IMG/VR virus record: IMGVR_UViG_3300023257_001087
Location: 1-40,741 of that record
Source: a virus
Direction: 5' to 3' (one strand)
Length of the DNA stretch: 40,741 nucleotides
Positions 22,395 to 31,144 of the stretch are shown here, piece by piece. Within the stretch, counting starts at the first letter, position 1; each line of letters starts with the position of its first letter. Below the pieces are notes generated by a model, which made no database searches, was not told where the DNA came from, and saw only the letters and a program-made list of their open reading frames with translations. The position numbers and the translations under genes are program-made.

Positions 22395-22422
22395 AAAATA
22401 AAAAACCCACCATTTTGGTGGG
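22395..22422 (-). terminator. rho-independent terminator
   Basis: CCCACC (22406-22411) and GGTGGG (22417-22422) pair around a short loop. On the minus strand they are followed by TTTTTTATTTTG. It separates the small-protein group at 22.4-23.3 kb from the scaffold-capsid pair. Confidence 0.85.
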
Positions 22423-22448
22423 TCTCCCTGGTTTTATGGTCGGCATCA

Positions 22449-22667
22449 TTACGCTTCCATCTCTTTTTTAAATTGTTCTAATAGCTCAAGACTCCACCTA
22501 ACCATATTTTTCTTGTGGTTGTCGGTGGTTTTAATTAAACCCAATCCTTCGATAAAAAGATTAACGTTCTCTGCGGTGACGTAAAACAATTTTGACTTAC
22601 CATCGGTAGTGCTCACATCAAATGCTCCGTCTAAAATACCATCAATAGTCACTCTCCTTTTTGTCAT
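22449..22667 (-). CDS. hypothetical protein, 72 aa
   Basis: The small acidic protein opens with a beta pattern (RRVTIDGILDGAFDVSTTDG, then KSKLFYVTAENVNLFIEGLG) and closes with an amphipathic helix (NMVRWSLELLEQFKKEMEA). It has no membrane segment and no recognised family. It is 14 nt downstream of the Ig-like protein gene and is followed by a terminator. Confidence 0.5.
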   Translation of the reverse strand: MTKRRVTIDGILDGAFDVSTTDGKSKLFYVTAENVNLFIEGLGLIKTTDNHKKNMVRWSLELLEQFKKEMEA

Positions 22668-22681
22668 TTCGCATAACCACC

Positions 22682-22963
22682 CTAAAATAATTCGATTGTT
22701 TCCACTTCTTTTTTGATTGAGGTATAGATACCAGAAGTTAGAGTAACTTTTACATCGTATTTGCCCGTCGCATCATCCACAGACGATTGCCAGTTATAAT
22801 AGTAGAATCCCGTGCTCACCTTAGTCATATCTTGAAGATCGACTTCTTTTACCGCTCCCTTATAAACTGTAACCTTAATAGTTTTTGGATCGGTTAGGGT
22901 ACTATCATGATCTATAATTTCAGCCGTAATCCTGATTGTAGTTCCCGCCGCATATTTACTCAT
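22682..22963 (-). CDS. beta-sandwich (Ig-like) virion protein, 93 aa
   Basis: The whole protein reads as one seven-strand beta domain: MSKYAAGTTIRITAEIIDHD, TDPKTIKVTVYKGAVKEVDL, VSTGFYYYNWQSSVDDATGK, and YDVKVTLTSGIYTSIKKEVE. The YYYNW plus G-x-Y-x-V-x-V-T layout is that of bacterial Ig-like or Big-type domains used as virion decorations. The same fold seems to occur at the N-terminus of the 431-aa protein nearby (GDYYYNFDTSGLSDDVYHVK). Confidence 0.6.
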   Translation of the reverse strand: MSKYAAGTTIRITAEIIDHDSTLTDPKTIKVTVYKGAVKEVDLQDMTKVSTGFYYYNWQSSVDDATGKYDVKVTLTSGIYTSIKKEVETIELF

Positions 22964-22970
22964 ATTTCAC

Positions 22971-23141
22971 CTACTCACTATCTCTGTGAGATATTGTTAT
23001 AGACAACATTTCCTTGGCACTTATTTCCTGCTCAATCAATTCACAATCTGTAATGTTTTGGTTAATATGTTCTTTATCTGTTATTGATTGATCAAGGCGT
23101 TCCTTATTTGCTAATGATATTTTAAGATAGGGTAATGGCAT
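22971..23141 (-). CDS. small hypothetical protein, 56 aa
   Basis: The ATG follows GAGGA. The protein starts MPLPYLKISLANKERLDQSI and is a likely helical hairpin with an acidic middle (TDKEHINQNITDCELIEQEI). It overlaps the upstream gene by 20 nt and ends seven bases before the Ig-like protein gene. No family is recognised. Confidence 0.5.
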   Translation of the reverse strand: MPLPYLKISLANKERLDQSITDKEHINQNITDCELIEQEISAKEMLSITISHRDSE

Positions 23142-23280
23142 GTAATTCCTCGTGGGTTATGGTGATTATGAAAAGGGGTTCGCCTAACACTTCAGTGATT
23201 CCACCAAAATATCCTCTTGTTGCAATAGCAATCGGTTGTCCCGGAAATAACCCCTTTGTCGCAATGCCTATGCTAATCAT
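23122..23280 (-). CDS. small hypothetical protein, 52 aa
   Basis: The ATG overlaps the stop of the structural protein gene as TAATG, so translation is coupled. The sequence MISIGIATKGLFPGQPIAIA, then TRGYFGGITEVLGEPLFIIT is all beta and turn with regular glycines, and could be a single-domain virion or fibre-tip element. No family is recognised. Confidence 0.55.
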   Translation of the reverse strand: MISIGIATKGLFPGQPIAIATRGYFGGITEVLGEPLFIITITHEELHAITLS

Positions 23281-24575
23281 TATTTAACCTGCTTCCAGCT
23301 TGAAAATTTCCCCGCCCCTGTCCCTACTGCTGTAATAGTGTATGTAGCAATAACATCATCGTCTGTTCCTACGGAAGCGGGGTCTGAATATGTTCTTACT
23401 CTTGCTGATGTGAGATTATCATCTCCGTCATAGCTAGTTTGGTCTATGTAATTATTTTCATTAGACAGACCAAGCAATCTATTGATATCAGTTTGAATTG
23501 CGTCAACCGATGATTGAGAAGCAAGACCCGAAACTCCTATCTCAGTCAATGCTCTTGTCGCATAAGCCCAAATATCAGCTACAAGCGTTCCAAATGTGGC
23601 TACGCTCCACACATTGGCAGCCGTATGTGACGATCTTGAGCTTATAGTGGCATCTATGTGACCAGAGGGATCGGGGTCATCATGGTTTGATCGACTAGAT
23701 ACGGCAGCATCTATTTTGGCTCCATCAAATGGAGTTGAATCCGACAGGATCGCATCTCTTGCATTATTTGCCGAATGAGAACTTCTTGAAGATATCGTTG
23801 TATCAAGATTAGACACATTGGCCTTGAAATCATTAACCCCCGATACCGCTCCCCCTTTAACCTTCCCCACATCTACTTCATCTGAAGTAGGGTCAAAAGT
23901 GCTTACTCCGGCGTGCTCTACAGAAAGTGCAGCGTGTTCTGCGGAAAGGGCAGCGTGTTCTGCGGTTAAGCCGTCTATAACTGCTTTAATGGCATCTATT
24001 TCATCGTCTTTATCTGTTTTATCGCTACTCCCCATAATCTCATTTGTCGGTAGCTTGGCTTCAATATTATTTACCCCTGTATCTATGTCGGTCAATGCTC
24101 CTGCATTTGGCAACACGTCAGTTACCGCTTCGATGTTATTTACTCCTGTGTCAATATCCGTAAGGGCTCCAGCGTTAGGTAAAACATCTGTGACCGCTTG
24201 AATTGCATCAACTACAGTATCTACGATAGACATGGGGGCATCTATATTATCAACATAATATCCTACTTTTAATTCCCCTGTTTGAACTGGATCGACACAA
24301 CCGACGTTTGAACATACAGCTTTCACATGATACACATCATCAGATAGACCGGAAGTATCAAAATTATAATAATAATCTCCTTGAGCTTGCTCTGTCATGT
24401 TAAAGGTGGTGTAACCCGCTTGCCATGCTGCGCCAGTAAACCACTCGCTATTAGATTCTCTCCAAATAGACATTGGAACAGTTTCACCCGTTAGCGCATT
24501 AGGGGGAATGCTCATATCATAAAATATAGCTACTATTTTTTCGGTATCACCATTTTGTATTCTAACTGTTTCCAT
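23280..24575 (-). CDS. repeat-containing virion structural protein, 431 aa
   Basis: Residues 1-110 form a beta-sandwich similar to the BppU-like N-terminal domains of fibres (VRIQNGDTEKIVAIFYDMSI; YYYNFDTSGLSDDVYHVKAV). Residues 127-172 hold an exact 23-residue tandem repeat. Residues 205-225 carry three seven-residue repeats of the AEHAALS type. Residues 260-330 contain three SSRSSH/SSRSNH-type repeats, a pattern known from trimeric phage fibres. The C-terminus (SQSSVDAIQTDINRLLGLSN, then beta strands) could be a tip. It is probably an elongated, trimeric appendage protein. Confidence 0.7.
   Translation of the reverse strand: METVRIQNGDTEKIVAIFYDMSIPPNALTGETVPMSIWRESNSEWFTGAAWQAGYTTFNMTEQAQGDYYYNFDTSGLSDDVYHVKAVCSNVGCVDPVQTGELKVGYYVDNIDAPMSIVDTVVDAIQAVTDVLPNAGALTDIDTGVNNIEAVTDVLPNAGALTDIDTGVNNIEAKLPTNEIMGSSDKTDKDDEIDAIKAVIDGLTAEHAALSAEHAALSVEHAGVSTFDPTSDEVDVGKVKGGAVSGVNDFKANVSNLDTTISSRSSHSANNARDAILSDSTPFDGAKIDAAVSSRSNHDDPDPSGHIDATISSRSSHTAANVWSVATFGTLVADIWAYATRALTEIGVSGLASQSSVDAIQTDINRLLGLSNENNYIDQTSYDGDDNLTSARVRTYSDPASVGTDDDVIATYTITAVGTGAGKFSSWKQVK
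24060..24197 (-). repeat. tandem 69-bp repeat, identical in protein, 18 synonymous differences
   Basis: The copies at 24129-24197 and 24060-24128 both encode a 23-residue unit beginning AVTDVLPNAGALT and ending DTGVNNIE. Codon by codon, 17 of the 23 codons differ (18 base changes) and every change is silent. Confidence 0.9.
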
Positions 24576-24603
24576 TATTTACTTTCCACCAATATCCACT
24601 TTA

Positions 24604-25968
24604 TTATCCAGTTACGATCACCCTTCTTCTATATGCACCACCCTCAATATCAACTTCCAATTTAGGGTCTTTGGTTGTACCGTCTTCATCAGAAAAGAAT
24701 ATTCCTACAACATGAACACCATCAAGCGGGTCTGCATCTGAATAATCAAAGACATATTCCCTGCAGCAAATCTTAGTCGTTCCCGTTTTGTTAATCTTAC
24801 TTTTGCCTAATGTATTAAAAGAGATTGAGCAATAATCATCCGCTGGCATTGTAGCATGACCAAATTCTGTTCCTGTAAATTCATCATAATCAGTATATCC
24901 AACAAAATCTAATGGGTCAGTCTGTGTTCCTTCTTGTGCTGAAACAACCTCAGTAGCACCAGATTCTTCAAATAACTTTAGGGTAGCACTTGTAATGGTT
25001 TCGCCGTCTAAATCAGAAGTGTCAAAACAGAGAAAGGTTCTAACGATTCTAGTTATAAATGCTTTTCCATCAAAGTGGTTTTCAGCCATCATTGCTTGGG
25101 CATGAAATGCATCATCATCAGCCCCATCATCTCCAATAGCCGCATCGTGGTCAGCTTGCCATGTGTTGTTTTCTTCTGGCGGGTCTGCGTACCCATTGGT
25201 TCTATTTATCCAGCCGTCTGAAGTTGAGCTGTAATAAACATTTGTATCTATTAAAATTGGATACTGGGCTAATAGTAAATCGTCTTTTCCTCTTTTTGTT
25301 GGTATCTTGGTGTAGAATAGTCTCCCACCAATCTCTGATAAGGTAGCTATAATATTATTACTTCTCTCTCCGGAAGCATCTACAAAGTAAGGAGATTTAA
25401 TCCAAAACTTTAACTCACCATTTTCGTCTACTATATTAAATCTTCCCCTATCGTCTGCAACATATTCATTTCCAACTTTTTGATTGCTACAGGTCAACCC
25501 CTTCAAATGAATTTCCTCAACTAGCTTAAAATTATCTATTTGAGATGGAACTTTCACAAAATTCTTAACTCCGCAAAAAGTTAATTTAGTAACTATCTCC
25601 GCACCAGAAGCCAAGGTATGCCCTATCTCTGACTTTGTTTCCTTACTCAATGAATTAAAGTCAGAGATAGAAGTTTTCTCTACACCATCAACCTTAATTT
25701 CCCTAAAAGTAGTTTCAAACTGGTGGTCATAATCATATCTTAGCCCTATGTACTTCTCCAACTTCCCATCTTTTCTAAATCCAACACTTACTTTATTTCT
25801 ATCTGTAATAAATTTATCAGGTTCCTCACGCAAGTTAATTTCAATATTTCTCCACCTGTTATCATGTTTATAATGAATGGGTTTACAATGGAAAACCCAT
25901 CTTTTCTTGCCTTTCCCCAAACTAAAAACCTTATTTCTTTCGCTTCTTTCAAAGGCTAATTCTCTCAT
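24604..25968 (-). CDS. virion protein with DNRLRE-like beta-sandwich, 454 aa
   Basis: The N-terminal 230 residues (KVFSLGKGKKRWVFHCKPIH, RNIEINLREEPDKFITDRN, SYFVDASGE-type strands) are beta-rich and unfamiliar. From residue 240, NVYYSSTSDGWINRTNGYAD, TFLCFDTSDLDGETITSATL and DPLDGVHVVGIFFSDEDGTT follow the DNRLRE-type jelly-roll pattern, found in surface-exposed and virion proteins. No signal peptide is present, in contrast to the genes upstream. It lies between the LolA-like gene and the repeat protein, so an appendage component is likely. Confidence 0.6.
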   Translation of the reverse strand: MRELAFERSERNKVFSLGKGKKRWVFHCKPIHYKHDNRWRNIEINLREEPDKFITDRNKVSVGFRKDGKLEKYIGLRYDYDHQFETTFREIKVDGVEKTSISDFNSLSKETKSEIGHTLASGAEIVTKLTFCGVKNFVKVPSQIDNFKLVEEIHLKGLTCSNQKVGNEYVADDRGRFNIVDENGELKFWIKSPYFVDASGERSNNIIATLSEIGGRLFYTKIPTKRGKDDLLLAQYPILIDTNVYYSSTSDGWINRTNGYADPPEENNTWQADHDAAIGDDGADDDAFHAQAMMAENHFDGKAFITRIVRTFLCFDTSDLDGETITSATLKLFEESGATEVVSAQEGTQTDPLDFVGYTDYDEFTGTEFGHATMPADDYCSISFNTLGKSKINKTGTTKICCREYVFDYSDADPLDGVHVVGIFFSDEDGTTKDPKLEVDIEGGAYRRRVIVTG

Positions 25969-25981
25969 ATTGTCCTAGTAA

Positions 25982-26902
25982 TTACCATTTTGATCTCATT
26001 AGAGTTCTTTCCGTAAAGAAACTTTCCTTCAGATCAGAATTGAACGTTATGTCTTTTTCTTCAAATCCAATGACGGTTACATGATCGGTGAGCTGGTCCT
26101 TTCCTTCCAGGAAAAGCTGGGGGAGGCAGCCGTTCTCCCAGATGCCATAATCTTTAAGAAAGGTCTTCCATCTTCTTCCGGCAGGGTCATAGACCTCATC
26201 GAATACAAGACCAGCAAACCGTTTATCCAGCCACACAACACGCTTGGAATAATACCACTCTTTCCTCTTGGGTTGTGCTTCCAGGACATAACAGTCAGTA
26301 TCTTTAGAGTAGGTCTTACCATTAAACCCAGAAGTATATCCGTTAAACTTCTTCTCTCCCACCATCTTATAGGTCTCATCTTCCCACTTCCTGGTGGACA
26401 TCTCTTCTGTGGTAAACTCTGTCCCCATGAAAGGGTCATCTACTTCAGAATCTGAAACCCGACGCACCTTTCTCAGGCTTGGAAGCCAAATCCAGGTCTC
26501 ACGGGCCTTCTTAGGATCAAGATAGGTCCAGTTCAACACGGATAAACCCTTTATGTTCTGTGGCCCCAGGATAACTACCAAATCCTTATAGTCAAACACA
26601 TCGCTCTTCTTATTAAGATTGATGCGATAGCGGCCCACGTCCCTTGTTCTGGTAAATCCTTTCTTGCTAACTAGTTTGAAAAAACCGATTCCCTTATAGT
26701 CCTTTGCAAACTTGGTAAACTTAACATAAAGATTGATCCTCATCAGGTCATCAGCTGAGATACCTGGATAGGGTTTTGTCACTGCACGTGGAGGGATAGG
26801 AGTCAGTTTAGTTTCTTCAGCCTTTCCTGTAGTGCATATTATAAATAGACCAACAAATAAAATAATAATAAATATTACCCCTGCTATCTTCTCCCAATTC
26901 AT
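25982..26902 (-). CDS. LolA-like outer-membrane lipoprotein-sorting protein homologue
   Basis: The 306-residue protein has an N-terminal signal/anchor (KIAGVIFIIILFVGLFIICT). The body matches the LolA-like (PF17131-type) family of periplasmic lipoprotein-sorting homologues: RETWIWLPSLRKVRRVSDSE, DPFMGTEFTTEEMSTRKWED and DCYVLEAQPKRKEWYYSKRV. The W-x-x-LP-x-x-R-x-V-RR-V and D-x-FMG-x-[DE]-F motifs are characteristic. These are normally chromosomal proteins that carry lipids or lipoproteins across the periplasm. Here the gene overlaps the LplA-like gene by 4 nt. Its middle looks richer in GC than its neighbours, suggesting recent acquisition. Confidence 0.82.
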   Translation of the reverse strand: MNWEKIAGVIFIIILFVGLFIICTTGKAEETKLTPIPPRAVTKPYPGISADDLMRINLYVKFTKFAKDYKGIGFFKLVSKKGFTRTRDVGRYRINLNKKSDVFDYKDLVVILGPQNIKGLSVLNWTYLDPKKARETWIWLPSLRKVRRVSDSEVDDPFMGTEFTTEEMSTRKWEDETYKMVGEKKFNGYTSGFNGKTYSKDTDCYVLEAQPKRKEWYYSKRVVWLDKRFAGLVFDEVYDPAGRRWKTFLKDYGIWENGCLPQLFLEGKDQLTDHVTVIGFEEKDITFNSDLKESFFTERTLMRSKW

Positions 26903-27561
26903 TTCTTAACTAACTCCTTAATCTTTGCCAATTCTTCAATAGTAAGATTTCCAGTAGTAATTTTTGAATCAAGGCTATTTGCTATGTCAGTAGCAATTTC
27001 CGCAGCTAATGAATAACTTAGGCTAGGGTCTACTTCTCTTATGCCCCCAACCTTATCCGTAGGGTCTTCATGGTAAATATCCTTCATCAAATCATAATTA
27101 ACCTCTAAACTGATAAAGAAGTTAGTGGCATTCCAATTGTCAACATGTGACATGGCAAAGCCTGTAAACTTCTTTGCCTTTCCATCCATATCAAAAACTA
27201 AATCGTTTGAATCAGGGTTTTTTCTGCACACCTCAACGCTATGCTTTTTTAACATTCTAATTACCGATGCCATTCCCACTCTTTCCATAGCCTTCATATT
27301 TTCCTGATGCCAAAACGAAAACGCTATTACATTAGAATCCCACAATAGTCCAAAGGGTCTATCGACATTAGTATATTGTATGGAGGGTATTCCTTCTGGA
27401 GCTTTTTTAATTCTATCGTCTGGTACTGTGCCTGTATAAAAAACCATTTCGTTTACGTAGAAATGTAGAATGGTTGGTTCAGTTCCCATGATACTAATTA
27501 TTGCCGGAGGTAAATCAATCCCAACTTCTCCTAAGTTAATATGACGAATGTTATTAATCAT
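26899..27561 (-). CDS. LplA/BirA-superfamily-like protein, 220 aa
   Basis: The central part resembles lipoate-protein ligases: SNDLVFDMDGKAKKFTGFAM recalls the ND-[IL]-x-x-x-G-K-K-[IF]-[ST]-G-x-A motif containing the substrate-contacting lysine. WNATNFFISLEVNYDLMKDI matches the following strand and helix, and DKVGGIREVDP matches the conserved K-x-x-G-I-x-x region. The R-x-x-GGG loop of true ligases is not evident, so it may bind without catalysing transfer. It overlaps both neighbours by 4 nt. If wrong, it is simply an unrecognised protein of the fibre operon. Confidence 0.4.
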   Translation of the reverse strand: MINNIRHINLGEVGIDLPPAIISIMGTEPTILHFYVNEMVFYTGTVPDDRIKKAPEGIPSIQYTNVDRPFGLLWDSNVIAFSFWHQENMKAMERVGMASVIRMLKKHSVEVCRKNPDSNDLVFDMDGKAKKFTGFAMSHVDNWNATNFFISLEVNYDLMKDIYHEDPTDKVGGIREVDPSLSYSLAAEIATDIANSLDSKITTGNLTIEELAKIKELVKK

Positions 27562-28427
27562 TTTGTGTAATATATAACTCCCTGTATTAAATTCACTGTC
27601 CCACTATCCGGTGAGTCCGTACCAGACGTCATTACCAAATGTGACATTTTTGTAATACCTGCATTTGCAAAAGACGTTACAATCACCCCACTTGTATCAA
27701 CAGTTTCATCAGATGATAGCAAATCAGTACCAGCACTTCCTAAAGCACCCCAAGCTCTTTCTTCAATATTATAATCTAATGAAGGATCGGCGCCAGACCC
27801 CATTATTGCCGCACTTACTTTTGTTATTGTTACCGTTACATCATCTGGTGAAATCCAAATTGGCACTTCTTCGCTTGCCCACTCACCATCATCATATACT
27901 ACAAAGTTAGCTTGGTGAGTGCCTGGTTGTGCATCTGCATACGCCTCGGTGCAAACAGCAAGTCCATTCTCTGTAATTTCATCTGCTTCAAGTGTCCCAT
28001 CAAAATATCCATCCTTAAACTCTGCACCAACCCCACCTATATCATAAGTATCATCTGCCCCTGTTGGGAGAATATCCGAATCTACTGCATCACCCCAAGA
28101 ATCACCACCTGCTCCGCCAGTTATAGGTAAGGCATAAGAGGATGTTCCAATATACAGTATTTCTGAATCTGAATCCCAGCACACCTCCCCTTCACCTATT
28201 ATGCTTGAACAATCTGTGCTTTGAGGTAAGGTAAGCGATCCATCATCAAGAACCATCCATATGTCTTCAAAACAAGCATCTTCTATAATCTCTGATGTGC
28301 AATCAACCATATCTCCATCTACCATGTATTGGAAAGCATCGTTCTTTGGAGCAACCGGGCCTGTTAATTCAACTGCACCATAGACTACTGAAGGCATCAG
28401 CAATAATATGCAAAGTAGTTTTTTCAT
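27558..28427 (-). CDS. fibre-like protein with signal peptide, 289 aa
   Basis: The N-terminus MKKLLCILLLMPSVVYGAVE is a classical Sec signal with a likely cleavage after YGA. The rest looks like a phage fibre: GADDTYDIGGVGAEFKDGYF followed by DGTLEADEITENG is the repeat unit of trimeric fibre shafts. The C-terminal half (VTVTITKVSAAIMGSGADPS, NLIQGVIYYTK) resembles a beta-rich tip. It overlaps the long fibre-like gene and the LplA-like gene by 4 nt each. A Sec signal on a virion fibre is unexpected; it might be exported as a cell-surface or periplasmic protein. Confidence 0.7.
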   Translation of the reverse strand: MKKLLCILLLMPSVVYGAVELTGPVAPKNDAFQYMVDGDMVDCTSEIIEDACFEDIWMVLDDGSLTLPQSTDCSSIIGEGEVCWDSDSEILYIGTSSYALPITGGAGGDSWGDAVDSDILPTGADDTYDIGGVGAEFKDGYFDGTLEADEITENGLAVCTEAYADAQPGTHQANFVVYDDGEWASEEVPIWISPDDVTVTITKVSAAIMGSGADPSLDYNIEERAWGALGSAGTDLLSSDETVDTSGVIVTSFANAGITKMSHLVMTSGTDSPDSGTVNLIQGVIYYTK

Positions 28428-30898
28428 GGAGCACCTACGGTTACTGTTATCTCACCTAGATTTGCAGCAAAAGAACGATATGCCTCATAGTTCTCTGTCC
28501 ATTTATTATAGTTTTCAATATCAACTATCTGTTCTGGTTCATTAAAGTCAAAAGGGAATGCACCGTCTAAAAACTCATAATCAGTATTTTCAGAACCAAT
28601 CCTTGACGGAACACATAATAAGATATATTCACCTGCTCCTGGGGTAATTGTATAATCATCAAATAATGTACCTAATGTAGAAACAATATCACTTCCTGCT
28701 AATCCTTCGCAATCTGCCTCATTAAAACTATCTGTGTCTGTGGTAACACCATAATAAAAGTGAGTATATGTTTGTGTGGAAGATAACCCGATTGCGGTTC
28801 CTGCTCCATTGCCATAGTCTTTGTCGTCAGAAACATATACCCGGTAAGAATCCTGGAATCCAACCTCATTAGTACAATTGTTTGCTCCTTCATAAGTCAT
28901 TGCAGCCGTTACACCATCAAACAAAAAGCTGGTGTCTCCATCGGTTTCATAATCTGATCCTGCGGTTAAATCCCCCCATCCATCAGGATACATATACACA
29001 AGGTAATCGTTTGCACCTGGCTCTAAGGACGCTGATGTTCTATGTTCATCTGAAGTGCTTGCATATTTATAAGCTAATGCCAAAAAGTCTGCATTACTCC
29101 AGCCAGTGGCTAAATCATCTAACCCAATCCTTAAATAATTGTATACGGTAGCACTTGTTAAGGTTGTAAATGAACTTGAGTGAGCGTCTATGTTTTGTTC
29201 TGCACTAGTATATACATAAAAATCCTCAGTTTTGGCATTGGTCGCAGCGTTAGAATGGCTGACAGTTTCTTTTAAGGGCGTTACTGCCGTTGAATCAGTC
29301 CTATCCATAGCAGTAGTTAGAGTATCAGAGCCAGTACCACATACAACGTGAGTCACCGTTGTTCCTGCTTTTCTGTGTGCGAACACCAAATGATCTGAAT
29401 CACCGAGAGCTTGGGTAATAGTTCTGGTATGATCAGATGTAATCACTTGTGTTCCGTCACCTGCTACAGCATCCAGCCCTCCATCGTCCCAACCACTCCC
29501 AGTAGTAGAATTGTCATAGATAAAATAGTTGTAGAATGTTACTACATAACTACCCGCATCTGGTGTAAGCCCATCTGCCAATGCACTAAATGTTACTGCA
29601 TCACCCGAATCATCTGGATAGTTATTGGCCTCATCAGTAGCTTCAGAAGTTTTGTCACCATCATCCATTTCCAGCTTATCATCCGTCCACCCTGTACCAC
29701 TATCATTAAAGTCACCCGATGCAGTTATCCAGCATGAAGTTGGTGGCCCATTAGAGTAGGTGGCTGTAAAGGTTATCCCGCCAATTGCTTCCCATTCACC
29801 ACTTCCCAATAGCTGAGTGTTTGTTGCATCATCATTTAAAGTATCAAAGTCAAATACAAAAGAATAATCGTAGGCAGCCGGAACCCATTTAGTTCCGTTA
29901 TATTTCATCACTTCATTTTTAACGGGTGGGTCGGTAGTAGTGTCTACATCTGCAACGGCATCAACACTATCCGTTAATTCAACATATTGATTGTCTAAAT
30001 CATTACAATTACCCTCTCCGCTATAATAGGTTGTATCGCCAGAACACTCAGAATCGGCATTGGTATTAGTGTCATTATCTATATAATTATCGGCATGGAT
30101 TGTATTTGGTATATCTTGTGACCAGTCTAAATGCTCATTGGCCGTAATATTTTGCAAATCATCATGGTCTAATACTGCCTCTAACTCCGCCTCTACTCCA
30201 CCAGCGTTTAATTCATTTGCACTAACACTATCAGCATTTAAAGCACCATTAGCATCAAGGTCAGTTGCAGCCCCAAAATCTCCGGCATCTGGAACATCAT
30301 CATCATCACCACCAGCATTATGAAAATCATTCGATAGTGCAGTTTGAACATCTTCCAGGCTCACATCATCATCATTTAAGGCACCATCGTTATCCGTATA
30401 AACATTTGTTACATCTCCTAATTGTGCCTCTAGCCCGCCTTCAGTGGAGGGATGATCTCCCCAATTATAAGCCGTATTCCAATTAGAACTATTGTCTGTT
30501 ATCTGTGATGTTGTACCCCCTGAGATTTTCAGTAATCCATTGTAAGAACTAACGTCAGCTTCAAGCCCCCCGTCCTCATGACTCAGTGGATTAGCAAGGC
30601 TCATACCTACCAGTAATTCCATTGTGCTTTTATCAAAAACCATTAATGCCGTATCGTCAATTAGTAGTAGAAGTTTTCCTGCGTAATTGGGATAGTTTGA
30701 ACTGGGGAGACATATTCTAGCAGTGCCAGGCTGGTCATTTGATAGCACTACACAGGCGGCAGCGCTGGAACCCGCGGAAGCATTGTCAATTTCCAGATAA
30801 GTGATTTCATCCTCAGAGCGTTTGATCTTTTGCCCAGTTGCAAACACAAATGATGGCAACATAATTATCAATAGGATTGTTGAGATGTGTCTAAACAT
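28424..30898 (-). CDS. long fibre-like protein with signal peptide, 824 aa
   Basis: The ATG encodes MFRHISTILLIIMLPSFVFA, a signal peptide. Residues 30-330 hold fibre-shaft sequence: GGLEADVSSYNGLLKISGGT, repeats with DDDVSLEDVQTALSNDFHN, and DHDDLQNITANEHLDWSQDI, a motif frequent in phage tail fibres. Residues 340-824 are strongly acidic and beta-rich, with repeated Thr/Asp/Gly loops and YLRIGLDDLATGWSNADF-type strands, resembling concatenated carbohydrate-binding sandwiches. Cysteines are few. It is coupled to three more genes by 4-nt overlaps. Confidence 0.7.
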   Translation of the reverse strand: MFRHISTILLIIMLPSFVFATGQKIKRSEDEITYLEIDNASAGSSAAACVVLSNDQPGTARICLPSSNYPNYAGKLLLLIDDTALMVFDKSTMELLVGMSLANPLSHEDGGLEADVSSYNGLLKISGGTTSQITDNSSNWNTAYNWGDHPSTEGGLEAQLGDVTNVYTDNDGALNDDDVSLEDVQTALSNDFHNAGGDDDDVPDAGDFGAATDLDANGALNADSVSANELNAGGVEAELEAVLDHDDLQNITANEHLDWSQDIPNTIHADNYIDNDTNTNADSECSGDTTYYSGEGNCNDLDNQYVELTDSVDAVADVDTTTDPPVKNEVMKYNGTKWVPAAYDYSFVFDFDTLNDDATNTQLLGSGEWEAIGGITFTATYSNGPPTSCWITASGDFNDSGTGWTDDKLEMDDGDKTSEATDEANNYPDDSGDAVTFSALADGLTPDAGSYVVTFYNYFIYDNSTTGSGWDDGGLDAVAGDGTQVITSDHTRTITQALGDSDHLVFAHRKAGTTVTHVVCGTGSDTLTTAMDRTDSTAVTPLKETVSHSNAATNAKTEDFYVYTSAEQNIDAHSSSFTTLTSATVYNYLRIGLDDLATGWSNADFLALAYKYASTSDEHRTSASLEPGANDYLVYMYPDGWGDLTAGSDYETDGDTSFLFDGVTAAMTYEGANNCTNEVGFQDSYRVYVSDDKDYGNGAGTAIGLSSTQTYTHFYYGVTTDTDSFNEADCEGLAGSDIVSTLGTLFDDYTITPGAGEYILLCVPSRIGSENTDYEFLDGAFPFDFNEPEQIVDIENYNKWTENYEAYRSFAANLGEITVTVGAP

Positions 30899-30901
30899 GG
30901 G

Positions 30902-31060
30902 CTAGTAGCTCCATTCTTCAACTATTACATACTCTCCATCAACACGCCTTTCACGGTAGAATGTGTTTCCATCCTGGCGGTGTCTGATGGTTCCGTTTTG
31001 GTTGGGATCTCCAAAATAGTGAATCCCTATGTGTTTTGTATATAATGTTTGTAATTGCAT
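30902..31060 (-). CDS. small hypothetical protein, 52 aa
   Basis: The ATG at 31060 is preceded by AAAGGG. The protein starts MQLQTLYTKHIGIHYFGDPN and continues with regular aromatic strands (GTIRHRQDGNTFYRERRVDG, EYVIVEEWSY), probably a single small beta domain. It ends three bases before the start of the long fibre-like gene and may be a fibre-associated or regulatory peptide. No family is recognised. Confidence 0.5.
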   Translation of the reverse strand: MQLQTLYTKHIGIHYFGDPNQNGTIRHRQDGNTFYRERRVDGEYVIVEEWSY

Positions 31061-31080
31061 AAACCCTTTTATTGTCCTAA

Positions 31081-31109
31081 AGAAAAAGCGGCACCCGTTA
31101 AGATGCCGC
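31081..31109 (-). terminator. rho-independent terminator
   Basis: GCGGCA (31088-31093) and TGCCGC (31104-31109) pair across a ten-base loop. On the minus strand they are followed by TTTTTCTTT. It separates the FN3 gene from the fibre operon. Confidence 0.82.
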
Positions 31110-31144
31110 CCTTAATTAATTTCTTTTCTTCTTCCATTTCATTC

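Noticed and set aside
26077-26439. Minus-strand 120-aa ORF inside the LolA-like gene
   Set aside because: Out-of-frame shadow of a gene with clear family motifs; it arises from the higher GC content of that gene.
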